Assembly: GCF_018310535.1 (NCBI RefSeq) | Contig: NZ_CP074102.1 | Coordinates: forward strand, 6,510,001-6,574,000 | Source of the DNA: Streptomyces mirabilis | GTDB taxonomy: Bacteria > Actinomycetota > Actinomycetes > Streptomycetales > Streptomycetaceae | DNA length: 64,000 nucleotides | Reading direction: 5' to 3' | Shown: positions 9,186 to 18,109 of the stretch, piece by piece | Layout: the number at the start of each line of letters is the position of its first letter | Numbering within the stretch: the first letter of the stretch is position 1 | Position numbers and translations under genes: made by a program | The notes under the pieces: generated by a model | The model's database searches: none | The model's input: the letters and a program-made list of their open reading frames with translations, nothing else | What the model was told of the DNA's origin: nothing

Positions 9186-9821
9186 TCAGAGACCCAGCTG
9201 CTTCGTCTCGCTCAGTTTCGCGATCGCGTCCTTGTCGCCCTCCAGCTCCACGTCGGCCGTCTTCTGCCGACCGAGGGCGAACATCAGCAGCTCCGAGGGC
9301 TCGCCGGTCACCGTCACGACCGGTGTGCCCCGGTGGGCGACCGCCGTCTGGCCGTCCGGGCGGCGCAGCACCAGGCCGGTCGGGGCGCCGCGGCCGGCGA
9401 GGCGGGCGGTGCGCTCCAGGCGGGACCACAGGGCGTCCTGGAAGACCGGGTCCAGCGGGCGCGGCGTCCAGTCCGGCTGGGCCCGCCGCACGTCCTCGGT
9501 GTGGACGTAGAACTCGACCGTGTTCGACGCCTCGTCGATCTGCTTCAGCGCGAAGGGCGAGAAGCGCGGCGGGCCCGTACGGATCAGCTGGATCAGCTCC
9601 TCGTACGGCTTCTCGGCGAACTCCGCCTGCACCCGCTCCAGACGCGGCGCGAGCTGTTTGACCAGCAGCCCGCCCGCGGCGTCCGCGCGGCGCTCGCGCA
9701 CCACCACGTGCGCGGCGAGTTCACGGGTGTTCCAGCCCTCGCACAGGGTCGGGGCGTCCGGGCCCTCGGCCTCCAAAAGGTCGGCGAGGAGAAGTCGTTC
9801 ACGCTTGGCATGGGTCGACAT
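9186..9821 (-). CDS. TIGR03085-type metal-binding protein (DinB/maleylpyruvate isomerase-like)
   Basis: This 211-residue protein begins [30 protein letters not shown] and matches the actinobacterial TIGR03085 family, related to mycothiol-dependent maleylpyruvate isomerases and DinB four-helix proteins. Candidate metal-binding histidines are in [12 protein letters not shown] and [11 protein letters not shown]. The C-terminal part ([28 protein letters not shown]) resembles the SCP2-like tail of such proteins. It may bind a divalent metal and use a low-molecular-weight thiol, but no substrate is known. It converges with the MFS gene and diverges from hisI. A longer upstream frame exists, but family N-termini fit ATG 9821. 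Confidence 0.85.
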   Translation of the reverse strand: MSTHAKRERLLLADLLEAEGPDAPTLCEGWNTRELAAHVVVRERRADAAGGLLVKQLAPRLERVQAEFAEKPYEELIQLIRTGPPRFSPFALKQIDEASNTVEFYVHTEDVRRAQPDWTPRPLDPVFQDALWSRLERTARLAGRGAPTGLVLRRPDGQTAVAHRGTPVVTVTGEPSELLMFALGRQKTADVELEGDKDAIAKLSETKQLGL

Positions 9822-9927
9822 GCCAGCAAGCCTACGACCGCCCCGGGACCGCGCACAGTGGACACCGGCGGGCGGGGGAGCACGGTCCGGCCTGTGGACA
9901 ACCGGCGGGTGCGTCCCACGGGCGCGG

Positions 9928-9941
9928 CACAATGGTCGGCA
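9928..9941 (+). promoter_or_regulatory. -10 box with leaderless start of hisI
   Basis: CACAAT (9928-9933) lies 7 nt before the ATG at 9941, and no Shine-Dalgarno sequence precedes that ATG. This spacing places transcription initiation at or next to the A of the start codon. The -35 region is not recognisable. Confidence 0.5.
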
Positions 9942-10366
9942 TGACCAGCACGCCCCCGCCCAGCAGCCCCAGCGGCCTGGATCCCGAGATCGCCGCGCGT
10001 CTCAAGCGCAGCGCCGACGGACTCGTCCCCGCCATCGCCCAGCAGTACGACACCGGTGAGGTGCTGATGCTCGGCTGGATGGACGACGAGGCGCTGCACC
10101 GCACCCTCACCACGGGCCGCTGCACGTACTGGTCGCGCAGCCGCCGGGAGTACTGGGTCAAGGGCGACACCTCCGGCCACTTCCAGTGGGTGAAGTCCGT
10201 GGCCCTCGACTGCGACGCCGACACCCTCCTGGTCCAGGTCGACCAGGTGGGCGCCGCCTGCCACACGGGCGCCCGCACCTGCTTCGACGAGGACGTGCTC
10301 CTCAAGGAGGCGGCCTCCGTGGACACCCAGGGCGCCGATTCCGGCGTACCGTCACTGGATCAGTAA
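9941..10366 (+). CDS. hisI: phosphoribosyl-AMP cyclohydrolase HisI
   Basis: This enzyme opens the purine ring of PR-AMP, the third step of histidine synthesis. The 141-residue protein has the family hallmarks [48 protein letters not shown] and the zinc-ligand region [12 protein letters not shown]. It is monofunctional, lacking a HisE domain. A second ATG at 9932 is possible, but ATG 9941 fits the -10 box spacing for a leaderless mRNA. It lies 11 bp upstream of trpE, so the two pathways are co-transcribed here, away from the main his operon. Confidence 0.95.
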   Translation: MTSTPPPSSPSGLDPEIAARLKRSADGLVPAIAQQYDTGEVLMLGWMDDEALHRTLTTGRCTYWSRSRREYWVKGDTSGHFQWVKSVALDCDADTLLVQVDQVGAACHTGARTCFDEDVLLKEAASVDTQGADSGVPSLDQ

Positions 10367-10377
10367 GGTCAGCCGCC

Positions 10378-11856
10378 ATGGACCTCGAGACGTTCCGCAA
10401 GCTGGCCACCGACCGCCGTGTCATTCCCGTCAGCCGCAAGCTCCTCGCCGACGGCGACACGCCGGTCGCGCTCTACCGCAAGCTGGCCGCCGAGCGCCCC
10501 GGCACCTTCCTGCTGGAATCCGCCGAGAACGGCCGCTCCTGGTCCAGGTACTCCTTCATCGGCGTCAGCAGCCAAGCCACCCTGACCGAGCGCGACGGGC
10601 AGGCCCACTGGCTCGGCACCCCGCCCGTCGGCGTCCCCGTCGACGGGGACCCGCTGGCCGCCCTGCGCGCCACCATCGAGGCCCTGCACACACCGCACGG
10701 AGAGGGCCTGCCCCCGTTCACCGGCGGCATGGTCGGCTACCTCGGCTACGACATCGTGCGCCGCCTGGAGAAGATCGGCCCCGGCGAGCGGGACGACCTG
10801 AAGCTGCCCGAGCTGACCATGCTGCTCACCAGCGACCTCGCCGTCATGGACCACTGGGACGGCTCGGTCCAGCTGATCGCCAACGCCATCAACCACAACG
10901 ACCTCGACACGGGCGTCGACGAGGCCTACGCGGACGCGGTCGCCCGCCTCGACGCCATGGAGGCCGACCTCTCCCGCGCGGTCTCCCAGCCGCCCGCCGC
11001 GCTCCCGCCCTCCGAGCTGCCCGAGTACACCGCCCTGTGGGGCGGCCCGGACTTCCAGGACGCCGTCGAGGACATCAAGGAGCGCATCCGGGCGGGTGAG
11101 GCCTTCCAGGTCGTCCCCTCCCAGCGCTTCGAAACGCCGTGCACGGCAAGCGCGTTGGACGTCTATCGCGTACTGAGGGCGACCAACCCCTCCCCGTACA
11201 TGTACCTCTTCCGCTTCGACGGCTTCGACGTCGTCGGCTCGTCTCCCGAGGCCCTGGTCAAGGTCGAGGACGGGCAGGCGATGGTGCACCCCATCGCGGG
11301 CACCCGGCCGCGCGGCGCCACCGTCCAGGAGGACCAGGCCCTCGCCGACGAGCTGATCGCCGACCCCAAGGAGCGCGCCGAGCACCTGATGCTCGTCGAC
11401 CTGGGGCGCAACGACCTGGGGCGGGTCTGCGAGCCCGGCTCCGTCGAGGTCGTCGACTTCATGTCCATCGAGCGCTACTCGCACGTGATGCACATCGTGT
11501 CCACCGTGACCGGACGTGTCGCGGCGGGCCGTACGGCCTTCGACGTGCTCACCGCCTGCTTCCCGGCCGGCACCCTCTCCGGCGCCCCCAAGCCGCGCGC
11601 GATGCAGATCATCGACGAACTCGAACCGTCCCGGCGGGGACTGTACGGCGGTTGCGTCGGCTACCTCGACTTCGCCGGCGACTCCGACACCGCCATCGCC
11701 ATCCGTACGGCCCTGCTGCGCGACGGCACCGCGTACGTCCAGGCGGGCGCCGGAATCGTCGCCGACTCGGACCCCGTCGCCGAGGACGACGAGTGCCGCA
11801 ACAAGGCCGCCGCGGTCCTGCGCGCGGTGCACACCGCCAACCGGCTCGACCGGTAG
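10378..11856 (+). CDS. trpE: anthranilate synthase component I TrpE
   Basis: TrpE makes anthranilate from chorismate and ammonia or glutamine (with TrpG), the committed step to tryptophan. The 492-residue protein has the tryptophan feedback-site motif [17 protein letters not shown] near residue 45 and the chorismate-binding core with [38 protein letters not shown] and [13 protein letters not shown]. It is not fused to a glutaminase and no trpG is nearby. It follows hisI by 11 bp and has no room for a leader peptide or attenuator of its own. Confidence 0.96.
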   Translation: MDLETFRKLATDRRVIPVSRKLLADGDTPVALYRKLAAERPGTFLLESAENGRSWSRYSFIGVSSQATLTERDGQAHWLGTPPVGVPVDGDPLAALRATIEALHTPHGEGLPPFTGGMVGYLGYDIVRRLEKIGPGERDDLKLPELTMLLTSDLAVMDHWDGSVQLIANAINHNDLDTGVDEAYADAVARLDAMEADLSRAVSQPPAALPPSELPEYTALWGGPDFQDAVEDIKERIRAGEAFQVVPSQRFETPCTASALDVYRVLRATNPSPYMYLFRFDGFDVVGSSPEALVKVEDGQAMVHPIAGTRPRGATVQEDQALADELIADPKERAEHLMLVDLGRNDLGRVCEPGSVEVVDFMSIERYSHVMHIVSTVTGRVAAGRTAFDVLTACFPAGTLSGAPKPRAMQIIDELEPSRRGLYGGCVGYLDFAGDSDTAIAIRTALLRDGTAYVQAGAGIVADSDPVAEDDECRNKAAAVLRAVHTANRLDR

Positions 11857-11914
11857 AAGGCGGCAAAACCCGGGTCCTGCCGTACGAGTTCGGGCAATAG
11901 GACGAGGCTCACGT

Positions 11915-11944
11915 GAACCCCGGGTGACGGTTCGCCCGGGGTTC
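11915..11944 (+). terminator. hairpin after trpE, overlapping the next promoter
   Basis: GAACCCCGGGTGA (11915-11927) pairs with TCGCCCGGGGTTC (11932-11944) around a CGGT loop, a 13-bp stem with one mismatch or G-U. It is probably the hisI-trpE terminator. It ends 5 bp before the GATAGT -10 box of the next gene, so the -35 region lies within the hairpin DNA. Confidence 0.65.
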
Positions 11945-11948
11945 AGGC

Positions 11949-11962
11949 GATAGTGGAGTACG
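11949..11962 (+). promoter_or_regulatory. -10 box with leaderless start of Trp-associated membrane protein
   Basis: GATAGT (11949-11954) is 7 nt upstream of the GTG at 11962. A GTGACG (11924-11929) about 19 nt further upstream may act as the -35. The arrangement is the same as at hisI and implies a leaderless mRNA. Confidence 0.5.
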
Positions 11963-12606
11963 TGACAGCTGTACCTCCCCCCCGATCCGAAGCCGCAGGA
12001 CCCGCCCGGTCCGGCCGCCGCAGCCTCGCCGTCGCCCTGCTCAGCGGCGCCCTCGGCGCGGCCGTGGCGCTGCTCTCCACCCGGCAGAGCTGGTCGGAGG
12101 GCACCGCGACGGTGGCCGGCGGCGCCTTCCCGCTGACCGCCAAGGGCAGCGACGTCACGGGCGTGCCCGCGGCGCTCGCCATAGTGGGCCTCGCCGCACT
12201 CGTCGCCGTCTTCGCCGTCCGCAGCTCCGGGCGCTTCCTCGTCTCCGCCCTGCTCGCGCTCTCCGGCGCGGGCACGGTCGTGGCGGCGGTGCTCGGCGCG
12301 AGCGACAACTCCGCCCTCGACGAGAAGGCCGCGGCCGCCTCCGGCGACACCGCCGCCACCGCGAGCGCCCTCAGCCACACCGCCTGGCCCTACGCGGCCG
12401 CGGCGGGCGGCGCGCTCATCCTCCTCGCGGGGCTGCTCGCGCTGCGCTACGGACGGCTGTGGCCCGCGATGTCCGGCCGCTACGAGCGCGACGGGACGCC
12501 CCGGCCGCGCAAGGCCAAGCCGGTCGACCCCGACCGGCCCGAGGACATCTGGAAGGCGCTCGACCGGGGCGAGGACCCGACGGGACCGGATCCGGCCGGG
12601 ACCTAG
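11962..12606 (+). CDS. Trp biosynthesis-associated membrane protein (TIGR02234 type)
   Basis: This 214-residue protein has four likely transmembrane segments: about residues 21-39 (LAVALLSGALGAAVALLS), 72-92, 97-117 and 142-164. The loop after the first segment contains TRQSW, characteristic of the family found beside actinobacterial trp genes. The C-terminus is basic and hydrophilic (RPRKAKPVDPDRPEDIWKALDRGEDP). Its biochemical role is unknown. GTG 11962 was preferred over GTG 11953 because it is positioned for leaderless initiation behind the -10 hexamer. Confidence 0.85.
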   Translation: MTAVPPPRSEAAGPARSGRRSLAVALLSGALGAAVALLSTRQSWSEGTATVAGGAFPLTAKGSDVTGVPAALAIVGLAALVAVFAVRSSGRFLVSALLALSGAGTVVAAVLGASDNSALDEKAAAASGDTAATASALSHTAWPYAAAAGGALILLAGLLALRYGRLWPAMSGRYERDGTPRPRKAKPVDPDRPEDIWKALDRGEDPTGPDPAGT

Positions 12607-12628
12607 GACCCGGAATCGGGCGGACCGG

Positions 12629-12646
12629 CCGGGCCCTACGGCCCGG
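12629..12646 (+). terminator. short GC hairpin after the TIGR02234-type gene
   Basis: CCGGGCC (12629-12635) and GGCCCGG (12640-12646) form a 7-bp stem with a 4-nt loop, 22 bp past the stop codon. It is a weak terminator candidate. Confidence 0.4.
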
Positions 12647-12775
12647 GACATCGGTCGTGACATGCAGAATGTGACGTGCCAGTCGCCACCCCGCGCTCCC
12701 GCCGCAGGCGTGCGTACGGGACAATGGACGACGAGTGTCCGACTCACACACGCAAACAGCAACGAGGAGCAAGTC

Positions 12776-13024
12776 ATGGCGGGCAGCAGCCACGGTCACA
12801 CCCCGGCCGCCTGGACCGGTGTCATCATCGCCTTCATCGGTTTCTGCGTCGCGGGTGCCTTCATGGTGATGGCCAATCCGCTGGGCTTCTGGGCCGGCAT
12901 GGTCATCGTCGTCCTCGGCGGTGTCGTCGGCATGGCCATGCGCGCGGCGGGCCTCGGCCAGCCGAAGAAGACCGCGCACTCGGTCGCGCACCCGGTCCGC
13001 GAGGCCGTCGGCGCCGAGAGCTGA
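12776..13024 (+). CDS. HGxxPAW-type small membrane protein
   Basis: An 82-residue protein starts MAGSSHGHTPAAWTG, with the HGxTPAAW signature that names this actinobacterial family. Two hydrophobic segments follow (about residues 12-34 and 40-62, VIIAFIGFCVAGAFMVMAN and FWAGMVIVVLGGVVGMAM), then a hydrophilic tail with HSVAHPVREAVGAES. The ATG at 12776 has a GAGGAG site 7 nt upstream; the frame is open further upstream but without supporting signals. It is conserved next to trp genes in Streptomyces. Its function is unknown. Confidence 0.85.
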   Translation: MAGSSHGHTPAAWTGVIIAFIGFCVAGAFMVMANPLGFWAGMVIVVLGGVVGMAMRAAGLGQPKKTAHSVAHPVREAVGAES

Positions 13025-13040
13025 CCCCGTAGGGCTTCTC

Positions 13041-13078
13041 GAGAGGCGGTCCCGGCACTCCTGCCGGGACCGCCTCTC
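13041..13078. terminator. perfect 17-bp terminator hairpin
   Basis: GAGAGGCGGTCCCGGCA (13041-13057) pairs perfectly with 13062-13078 around a CTCC loop. It ends the HGxxPAW transcript. Confidence 0.88.
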
Positions 13079-13134
13079 GCGCGTCCGGCCCGGGCGTGCC
13101 ACGCCCGCGACGAGCGCGCCACGCCCGGGACGGG

Positions 13135-13148
13135 CAGAATGCGACGGG
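13135..13148 (+). promoter_or_regulatory. -10 box with leaderless start of DUF2752 gene
   Basis: CAGAAT (13135-13140) lies 7 nt before the GTG at 13148, repeating the hisI and TIGR02234 arrangement. No ribosome binding site is visible. Confidence 0.45.
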
Positions 13149-13591
13149 TGAACGCCGAAACCCGGAGGGTGACGCCGCCCCGCCCCGCTGAGCGGGTCGT
13201 GCCGCGGCGGCTCGTCGTCCCCGCGGGGGCGCTCGCGGCCGTCGTCGGCGCCTTCGCCTACGTCGGGGCCGTGGACCCCAACCAGCCCGGGCACTACCCC
13301 GTCTGCCCGCTGCAGCGCTACACGGGCGTGTACTGCCCCGGCTGCGGCGGTCTGCGCAGCGCCCACGCCTTCGTGCACGGGGACTTCGCGACGGCGCTCA
13401 CGGACAACGCGCTCGCCGTCATGGGCTACTTCGTCTTCGCGGTGGTGTGGACCGTCTGGGCGGTCCGCTCGGCGCGCGGACGGCCGTTGCGGATCGACCT
13501 CGGGCCCGTGCACCTGTGGAGCGCGGGCGTGGTGCTCCTGGTCTTCACCGTTGTCCGGAACCTGCCCTTCGGTGGCTGGCTGCACCCTTGA
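13148..13591 (+). CDS. DUF2752 family membrane protein
   Basis: The 147-residue protein carries the DUF2752 hallmark CPLQRYTGVYCPGCGGLRSAHAFVHGDF, with the CPGCG cysteine pair after the first membrane segment (VVPAGALAAVVGAFAYVG). Two further hydrophobic segments lie around residues 93-112 and 124-139. The CPGCG motif suggests metal binding or redox activity at the membrane. Its function is unknown. GTG 13148 was chosen over ATG 13139 because the ATG is part of the -10 box region and GTG has the leaderless spacing. Confidence 0.85.
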   Translation: MNAETRRVTPPRPAERVVPRRLVVPAGALAAVVGAFAYVGAVDPNQPGHYPVCPLQRYTGVYCPGCGGLRSAHAFVHGDFATALTDNALAVMGYFVFAVVWTVWAVRSARGRPLRIDLGPVHLWSAGVVLLVFTVVRNLPFGGWLHP

Positions 13592-13617
13592 TCAAATGAC
13601 AAATGTCCAGGTAGTGG
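13588..13617 (+). promoter_or_regulatory. candidate trpC promoter
   Basis: TTGATC (13588-13593) and TAGTGG (13612-13617), 18 nt apart, resemble a vegetative sigma-factor promoter and would give a leader of about 125 nt. The -35 overlaps the stop codon of the DUF2752 gene and is part of a TTGATCAA palindrome. Confidence 0.45.
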
Positions 13618-13749
13618 GACCGGCGTCAACCGGATGTGATGCCTAGCCCTTCCTCCGGATACCATCGGAGTGACCCATCATGACCGTCGCGACGGCGGTC
13701 TGGGGTCGACAGGCTCAACCGTTCACCGTCAGGGAAGGGGGCCGCTCGC

Positions 13750-14559
13750 GTGAGTGTGCTCGACGAGATCATCGACGGAGTCCGTGCCGACCTCGCGGAG
13801 CGGCAGGCGCGCGTCAGCCTCGACGAGCTCAAGGAGCGCGCGGCGAAGGCTCCCGCGGCCAAGGACGGCGTGGCCGCCCTGCGTGGCGACGGCGTCAAGG
13901 TCATCTGTGAGGTCAAGCGCTCCAGCCCGTCCAAGGGCGCGCTCGCCGCGATCGCCGACCCCGCGGCCCTGGCCGCGGACTACGAGGCGGGCGGCGCGGC
14001 CGTCATCTCGGTCCTGACCGAGCAGCGCCGCTTCGGCGGCTCGCTGGCCGACCTGGAGGCCGTCCGCGCCCGGGTCGACATCCCCGTGCTCCGCAAGGAC
14101 TTCATCGTCACGTCGTACCAGCTGTGGGAGGCCCGCGCGTACGGCGCCGACCTCGCGCTGCTGATCGTGGCCGCCCTCGACCAGGCCGCCCTGGAGTCCC
14201 TCATCGAGCGCGCCGAGTCCATCGGACTCACGCCGCTCGTCGAGGTGCACGACGAGGACGAGGTCGAGCGGGCGGTGGACGCCGGCGCGAAGGTCATCGG
14301 CGTCAACGCGCGCAACCTCAAGACCCTCAAGGTGGACCGCACCACCTTCGAGCGGGTCGCTCCCGAGATCCCGTCCGGCCTCGTCAAGGTCGCCGAGTCC
14401 GGCGTCCGCGGGCCGCACGACCTCATCGCGTACGCCAACGCCGGCGCCGACGCGGTCCTGGTGGGCGAGTCCCTCGTCACCGGCCGCGACCCGAAGACGG
14501 CGGTCGCCGACCTCGTCGCGGCCGGGGCCCACCCCGCGCTGCGCCACGGACGGAGCTGA
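13750..14559 (+). CDS. trpC: indole-3-glycerol phosphate synthase TrpC
   Basis: TrpC closes the indole ring, converting CdRP to indole-3-glycerol phosphate. The 269-residue barrel shows [13 protein letters not shown] with the catalytic lysine, the second lysine in [35 protein letters not shown] [13 protein letters not shown] and the phosphate loop SGVRG. The GTG at 13750 has a GGAAGGGGG site upstream. It begins the trpC-trpM-trpB-trpA group. The trpD and trpF genes seen between trpE and trpC in other bacteria are missing; PriA probably replaces TrpF. Confidence 0.96.
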   Translation: MSVLDEIIDGVRADLAERQARVSLDELKERAAKAPAAKDGVAALRGDGVKVICEVKRSSPSKGALAAIADPAALAADYEAGGAAVISVLTEQRRFGGSLADLEAVRARVDIPVLRKDFIVTSYQLWEARAYGADLALLIVAALDQAALESLIERAESIGLTPLVEVHDEDEVERAVDAGAKVIGVNARNLKTLKVDRTTFERVAPEIPSGLVKVAESGVRGPHDLIAYANAGADAVLVGESLVTGRDPKTAVADLVAAGAHPALRHGRS

Positions 14560-14635
14560 CACCCCGGTGCACAGCGCGCTCCACGCCACCGCCGTCACCC
14601 GTCCGGGCTCGCGCCCCGACGGGGGAGTGGCGTGC

Positions 14636-14845
14636 GTGCGGGCGGCTGCCGCCGGGGTGCGCGATCCCTACGCCCGCCTCGCCCGCGGCTGTCGGCCGCG
14701 CGGCTGCCGGGCACCGGCCCGCCGCGTCCACGGGCGCCGCGTGCGGTATGTCATCGGTGACGAACCGGGCCAGGTCAACGGCATGCGATGGCCCGCCGGC
14801 GCACGCGTACAGGCGCCGCTCCGGGCCCGCCGCACCCCGCGGTGA
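14636..14845 (+). CDS. trpM: small basic protein TrpM (TrpX) between trpC and trpB
   Basis: A 69-residue, very arginine-rich protein ends ...RYVIGDEPGQVNGMRWPAGARVQAPLRARRTPR. The position between trpC and trpB, size and character match TrpM (formerly TrpX, 63 residues) of S. coelicolor, reported to modulate tryptophan synthesis and differentiation. GTG 14636 was chosen because a GGGGGAG at 14621-14627 lies 8 nt upstream. Alternative in-frame GTG starts at 14567 and 14627 would give 92 or 72 residues. I see no known domain. The identification rests on context and size. Confidence 0.65.
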   Translation: MRAAAAGVRDPYARLARGCRPRGCRAPARRVHGRRVRYVIGDEPGQVNGMRWPAGARVQAPLRARRTPR

Positions 14846-15030
14846 GCTGACAGCTCCGACTCCCTCGTGCCACGTCGTGGCGGCCGCTCGCCGTCGCGAC
14901 GGGAACTTCGTCTTCGGTACGGGCGGGTGGCGGGAAGCGAACGGTGTCGTCCGGGCGACCTGTGCGTGCGCGACTGACGTGACCCCTGTCCGACCTGTAA
15001 CCGGGGCTGTCGCCCCTGCGAGGTATCCGC

Positions 15031-16323
15031 ATGCCCAGCGAGTTCTTCATTCCCGACCCCGAGGGTCAAGTCCCCACCGCCGAGGGGTACTTCGGCGCGT
15101 TCGGCGGCAAGTTCATCCCGGAGGCGCTGGTCGCCGCCGTGGACGAGGTCGCCGTCGAGTACGACAAGGCGAAGGCGGACCCCGAGTTCGCCCGCGAGCT
15201 CGACGACCTGCTCGTCAACTACACCGGGCGCCCGAGCTCACTCACCGAGGTGTCCCGCTTCGCCGAACACGCCGGTGGCGCGCGCGTCTTCCTCAAGCGT
15301 GAGGACCTCAACCACACCGGGTCCCACAAGATCAACAACGTGCTCGGTCAGGCCCTCCTCACCAAGAGGATGGGCAAGACCCGCGTCATCGCCGAGACCG
15401 GCGCCGGTCAGCACGGCGTGGCCACCGCCACCGCCTGCGCGCTCTTCGGCCTCGAGTGCACGATCTACATGGGTGAGATCGACACCCGGCGGCAGGCACT
15501 CAACGTGGCCCGCATGCGCATGCTCGGCGCCGAGGTCATCGCCGTGAAGTCCGGCTCCCGCACCCTCAAGGACGCCATCAACGAGGCCTTCCGGGACTGG
15601 GTCGCCAACGTCGACCACACGCACTACCTCTTCGGGACCGTCGCGGGGCCGCACCCCTTCCCCGCCATGGTCCGCGACTTCCACCGCGTCATCGGCGTCG
15701 AGGCCCGGCGGCAGATCCTGGAGCGTGCCGGACGGCTCCCCGACGCGGCCATCGCCTGCGTCGGCGGCGGCTCCAACGCCATCGGCCTCTTCCACGCCTT
15801 CATCCCGGACGCGGACGTACGCCTCATCGGCTGCGAGCCCGCCGGGCACGGTGTGGAGACCGGGGAGCACGCCGCGACCCTGACCGCCGGTGAACCCGGC
15901 ATTCTGCACGGGTCGCGGTCGTACGTCCTCCAGGACGAGGAAGGGCAGATCACCGAGCCCTACTCCATCTCGGCGGGCCTCGACTACCCGGGCATCGGAC
16001 CCGAGCACTCGTACCTCAAGGACAGCGGCCGCGGCGAGTACCGCGCGGTCACCGACGACGCGGCCATGCAGGCCCTGCGCCTGCTCTCCCGCACCGAGGG
16101 CATCATCCCGGCGATCGAGAGCGCCCACGCGCTCGCCGGGGCCCTGGAGGTCGGCAAGGAGCTGGGCAAGGACGGGCTGATCATCGTCAACCTGTCCGGG
16201 CGCGGCGACAAGGACATGGACACGGCCGCCCGCTACTTCGGCCTGTACGACACCGCCGCCGACGCCGTCGTCGAGCCGGACGCCGACGGTGACATCGCCG
16301 AGATCGAGGGGGACGCCAAGTGA
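15031..16323 (+). CDS. trpB: tryptophan synthase beta chain TrpB
   Basis: TrpB condenses indole with serine using PLP. The 430-residue protein has the PLP lysine at about residue 100 in [17 protein letters not shown], the catalytic glutamate in [15 protein letters not shown], and the phosphate loop [13 protein letters not shown]. Monovalent-cation and communication-domain segments are intact. The ATG lies 185 bp after trpM, a gap in which I see no further gene, so an internal promoter is possible. It overlaps trpA by 4 bp. Confidence 0.97.
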   Translation: MPSEFFIPDPEGQVPTAEGYFGAFGGKFIPEALVAAVDEVAVEYDKAKADPEFARELDDLLVNYTGRPSSLTEVSRFAEHAGGARVFLKREDLNHTGSHKINNVLGQALLTKRMGKTRVIAETGAGQHGVATATACALFGLECTIYMGEIDTRRQALNVARMRMLGAEVIAVKSGSRTLKDAINEAFRDWVANVDHTHYLFGTVAGPHPFPAMVRDFHRVIGVEARRQILERAGRLPDAAIACVGGGSNAIGLFHAFIPDADVRLIGCEPAGHGVETGEHAATLTAGEPGILHGSRSYVLQDEEGQITEPYSISAGLDYPGIGPEHSYLKDSGRGEYRAVTDDAAMQALRLLSRTEGIIPAIESAHALAGALEVGKELGKDGLIIVNLSGRGDKDMDTAARYFGLYDTAADAVVEPDADGDIAEIEGDAK

Positions 16324-17135
16324 GCGGCAACATCCAGCTGTTGAGCGACACCCTCGCCGCCGCGAAGGCGGAGGGGCGTTCCGCCCTCATCGCGTACCTC
16401 CCGGCCGGGTTCCCGACGGTCGACGGCGGGATCGCGGCCGTCAAGGCCGTCTTCGAGGGCGGTGCGGACATCGTCGAGATCGGTCTGCCGCACAGCGACC
16501 CCGTCCTCGACGGGCCCGTCATCCAGACCGCCGACGACATCGCCCTCAAGGGCGGCGTCAAGATCGCCGACGTCATGCGCACGGTCCGCGAGGCGCACGG
16601 GGCCACCGGGAAGCCGGTGCTCGTCATGACGTACTGGAACCCCATCGACCGCTACGGCGTCGAGCGCTTCACCGCGGAGCTGGCGGAGGCGGGCGGAGCG
16701 GGCTGCATCCTGCCCGACCTGCCCGTCCAGGAGTCGGCGCTGTGGAGGGAGCACGCGGAGAAGCACGGCCTCGCGACCGTGTTCGTCGTCGCGCCCAGCA
16801 GCAAGGACGCCCGGCTCGCCGAGATCACCGCGGCGGGCAGCGGCTTCGTGTACGCGGCCTCGCTGATGGGGGTCACGGGCACGCGGGAGTCCGTGGGGGC
16901 CCAGGCCCAGGACCTGGTGCGGCGCACCAAGGCCACCACCGAGCTGCCGGTCTGTGTCGGCCTCGGTGTCTCCAACGCCACCCAGGCCGCCGAGGTGGCC
17001 GGCTTCGCCGACGGCGTGATCGTCGGCTCGGCCTTCGTCAAGCGGATGCTGGACGCGGAGGACGAGGCCGCGGGCCTCGACGCGGTCCGCGCCCTCGCGG
17101 GCGATCTGGCGAAGGGCGTGCGCGGCACGGCCTGA
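16320..17135 (+). CDS. trpA: tryptophan synthase alpha chain TrpA
   Basis: TrpA cleaves indole-3-glycerol phosphate and channels indole to TrpB. The 271-residue barrel has the catalytic acids in [20 protein letters not shown] and the loop-6 and phosphate regions [10 protein letters not shown] and [26 protein letters not shown]. The GTG start lies inside the trpB stop (GTGA), fitting the obligate alpha-beta complex. A strong hairpin follows 72 bp downstream. Confidence 0.97.
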   Translation: MSGNIQLLSDTLAAAKAEGRSALIAYLPAGFPTVDGGIAAVKAVFEGGADIVEIGLPHSDPVLDGPVIQTADDIALKGGVKIADVMRTVREAHGATGKPVLVMTYWNPIDRYGVERFTAELAEAGGAGCILPDLPVQESALWREHAEKHGLATVFVVAPSSKDARLAEITAAGSGFVYAASLMGVTGTRESVGAQAQDLVRRTKATTELPVCVGLGVSNATQAAEVAGFADGVIVGSAFVKRMLDAEDEAAGLDAVRALAGDLAKGVRGTA

Positions 17136-17207
17136 GACACCTTCCGCCGCGTACGCGTCCTGTTGCGTACGTAACGGACAATCCACTCACTCGAACGGGT
17201 GGACCTG

Positions 17208-17240
17208 GGACCGGGGAGGCGCGCTGCGCCTCCCCGGTTC
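17208..17240 (+). terminator. trp group terminator hairpin just upstream of the DsbA-like gene
   Basis: A 15-bp stem (17208-17222 with 17226-17240; core CCGGGGAGGCGC and GCGCCTCCCCGG) has a 3-nt GCT loop. It probably ends trpBA transcription. It stops 12 bp before the GTG of the next gene, so in read-through mRNA it would sit in the ribosome loading region. Confidence 0.75.
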
Positions 17241-17252
17241 GTTCTGCCGGTT

Positions 17253-18029
17253 GTGAGCGAGAAGAACCGTGACGGAAAGCGCACCGCCCGCGAGCGGATG
17301 GCGGTCGAGCGAGAGAAGCAGAAGGCCGCGGACAAGCGCCGGCGGGCGCTGATCGTGGGCGCGTCGGTGGTGTGTGTCCTGGCTCTTGCCGGGGTGGTGG
17401 GCGTTTTGGCCGCCAACTCGGGCAAGGACAAGAAGAGCGCCGCGTCGGGCCCGGCCGTGTCGCCCTCGGGTGCGATCGGCAAGGACGGCCTCGCGATCCC
17501 CGTCGGCAAGGACGGCGCCAAGTCGGCCCTCACGGTCTGGGAGGACTTCCGCTGCCCGGCCTGCCAGGCCTTCGAGACGGTGTACCGGCCGACGATCCAC
17601 GAGCTGGTGGACGCCGGAAAGCTCAGGGTCGAATACCACCTGGTCACGCTCATCGACGACGGCAGGGGAGGCAGCGGATCCCGGCACGCGGCCAATGCCG
17701 CGGCCTGTGCCCAGGACGCCGGAAAGTTCACGCAGTACCACGACGTGCTGTACGAGAACCAGCCCAACGAGGCCAGCGACGACTTCTCGAGCGACGGCAA
17801 GCTCATCGAGCTGGCGGGCAAGGTCGACGGGCTGAATACCCCGGCCTTCCAGAAGTGCGTGAAGGACGGCACGCACAACAGTTGGGTCGTGAAGTCGAAC
17901 GCGGCCTTCCAGAGCGGCGGTTTCAGGGGCACGCCGACCGTGCTGCTGGGCGGCAAGAGCATCTACGGGGACTCGACGATGACCCCCGCGAAGCTCAAGC
18001 AGATGGTGGAGGCGGAGAACAAGGCCTGA
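17253..18029 (+). CDS. membrane-anchored DsbA-family thioredoxin-like oxidoreductase
   Basis: The 258-residue protein has a basic cytoplasmic N-terminus (RTARERMAVEREKQKAADKRRR), one transmembrane anchor at about residues 33-55 (ALIVGASVVCVLALAGVVGVLAA), then an extracytoplasmic thioredoxin fold with CPAC in WEDFRCPACQAFE and the cis-proline loop FRGTPTVLLGG. An inserted helical domain lies between them. It probably catalyses disulfide exchange on exported proteins. GTG 17253 gives the family N-terminus VSEKNRDGKR; extending upstream would translate the terminator hairpin. It precedes lgt, another envelope-maturation gene. Confidence 0.9.
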   Translation: MSEKNRDGKRTARERMAVEREKQKAADKRRRALIVGASVVCVLALAGVVGVLAANSGKDKKSAASGPAVSPSGAIGKDGLAIPVGKDGAKSALTVWEDFRCPACQAFETVYRPTIHELVDAGKLRVEYHLVTLIDDGRGGSGSRHAANAAACAQDAGKFTQYHDVLYENQPNEASDDFSSDGKLIELAGKVDGLNTPAFQKCVKDGTHNSWVVKSNAAFQSGGFRGTPTVLLGGKSIYGDSTMTPAKLKQMVEAENKA

Positions 18030-18046
18030 GCCCCGCGTCTGCCCTG

Positions 18047-18076
18047 CGCCCCCGGCTCGGACACGGGCCGGGGGCG
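18047..18076 (+). terminator. terminator hairpin after the DsbA-like gene
   Basis: CGCCCCCGGCTCG (18047-18059) pairs with 18064-18076 around a GACA loop, a 13-bp stem including one T-G pair, 18 bp after the stop codon. Confidence 0.75.
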
Positions 18077-18109
18077 GCTCATGTCGTGGCTCACGTCCTG
18101 ACCCGAGGT

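Noticed and set aside
9119..9189. CTGAGCGG and CCGCTCAG inverted repeat around the convergent MFS and TIGR03085 stop codons
   Set aside because: The 55-nt loop makes a terminator stem unlikely. The match is 8 bp and could be chance in this composition.
13680..13910. Possible trp leader peptide starting at ATG 13680
   Set aside because: It contains one tryptophan codon only, runs over the trpC start and has no alternative terminator/antiterminator pair that I can draw.
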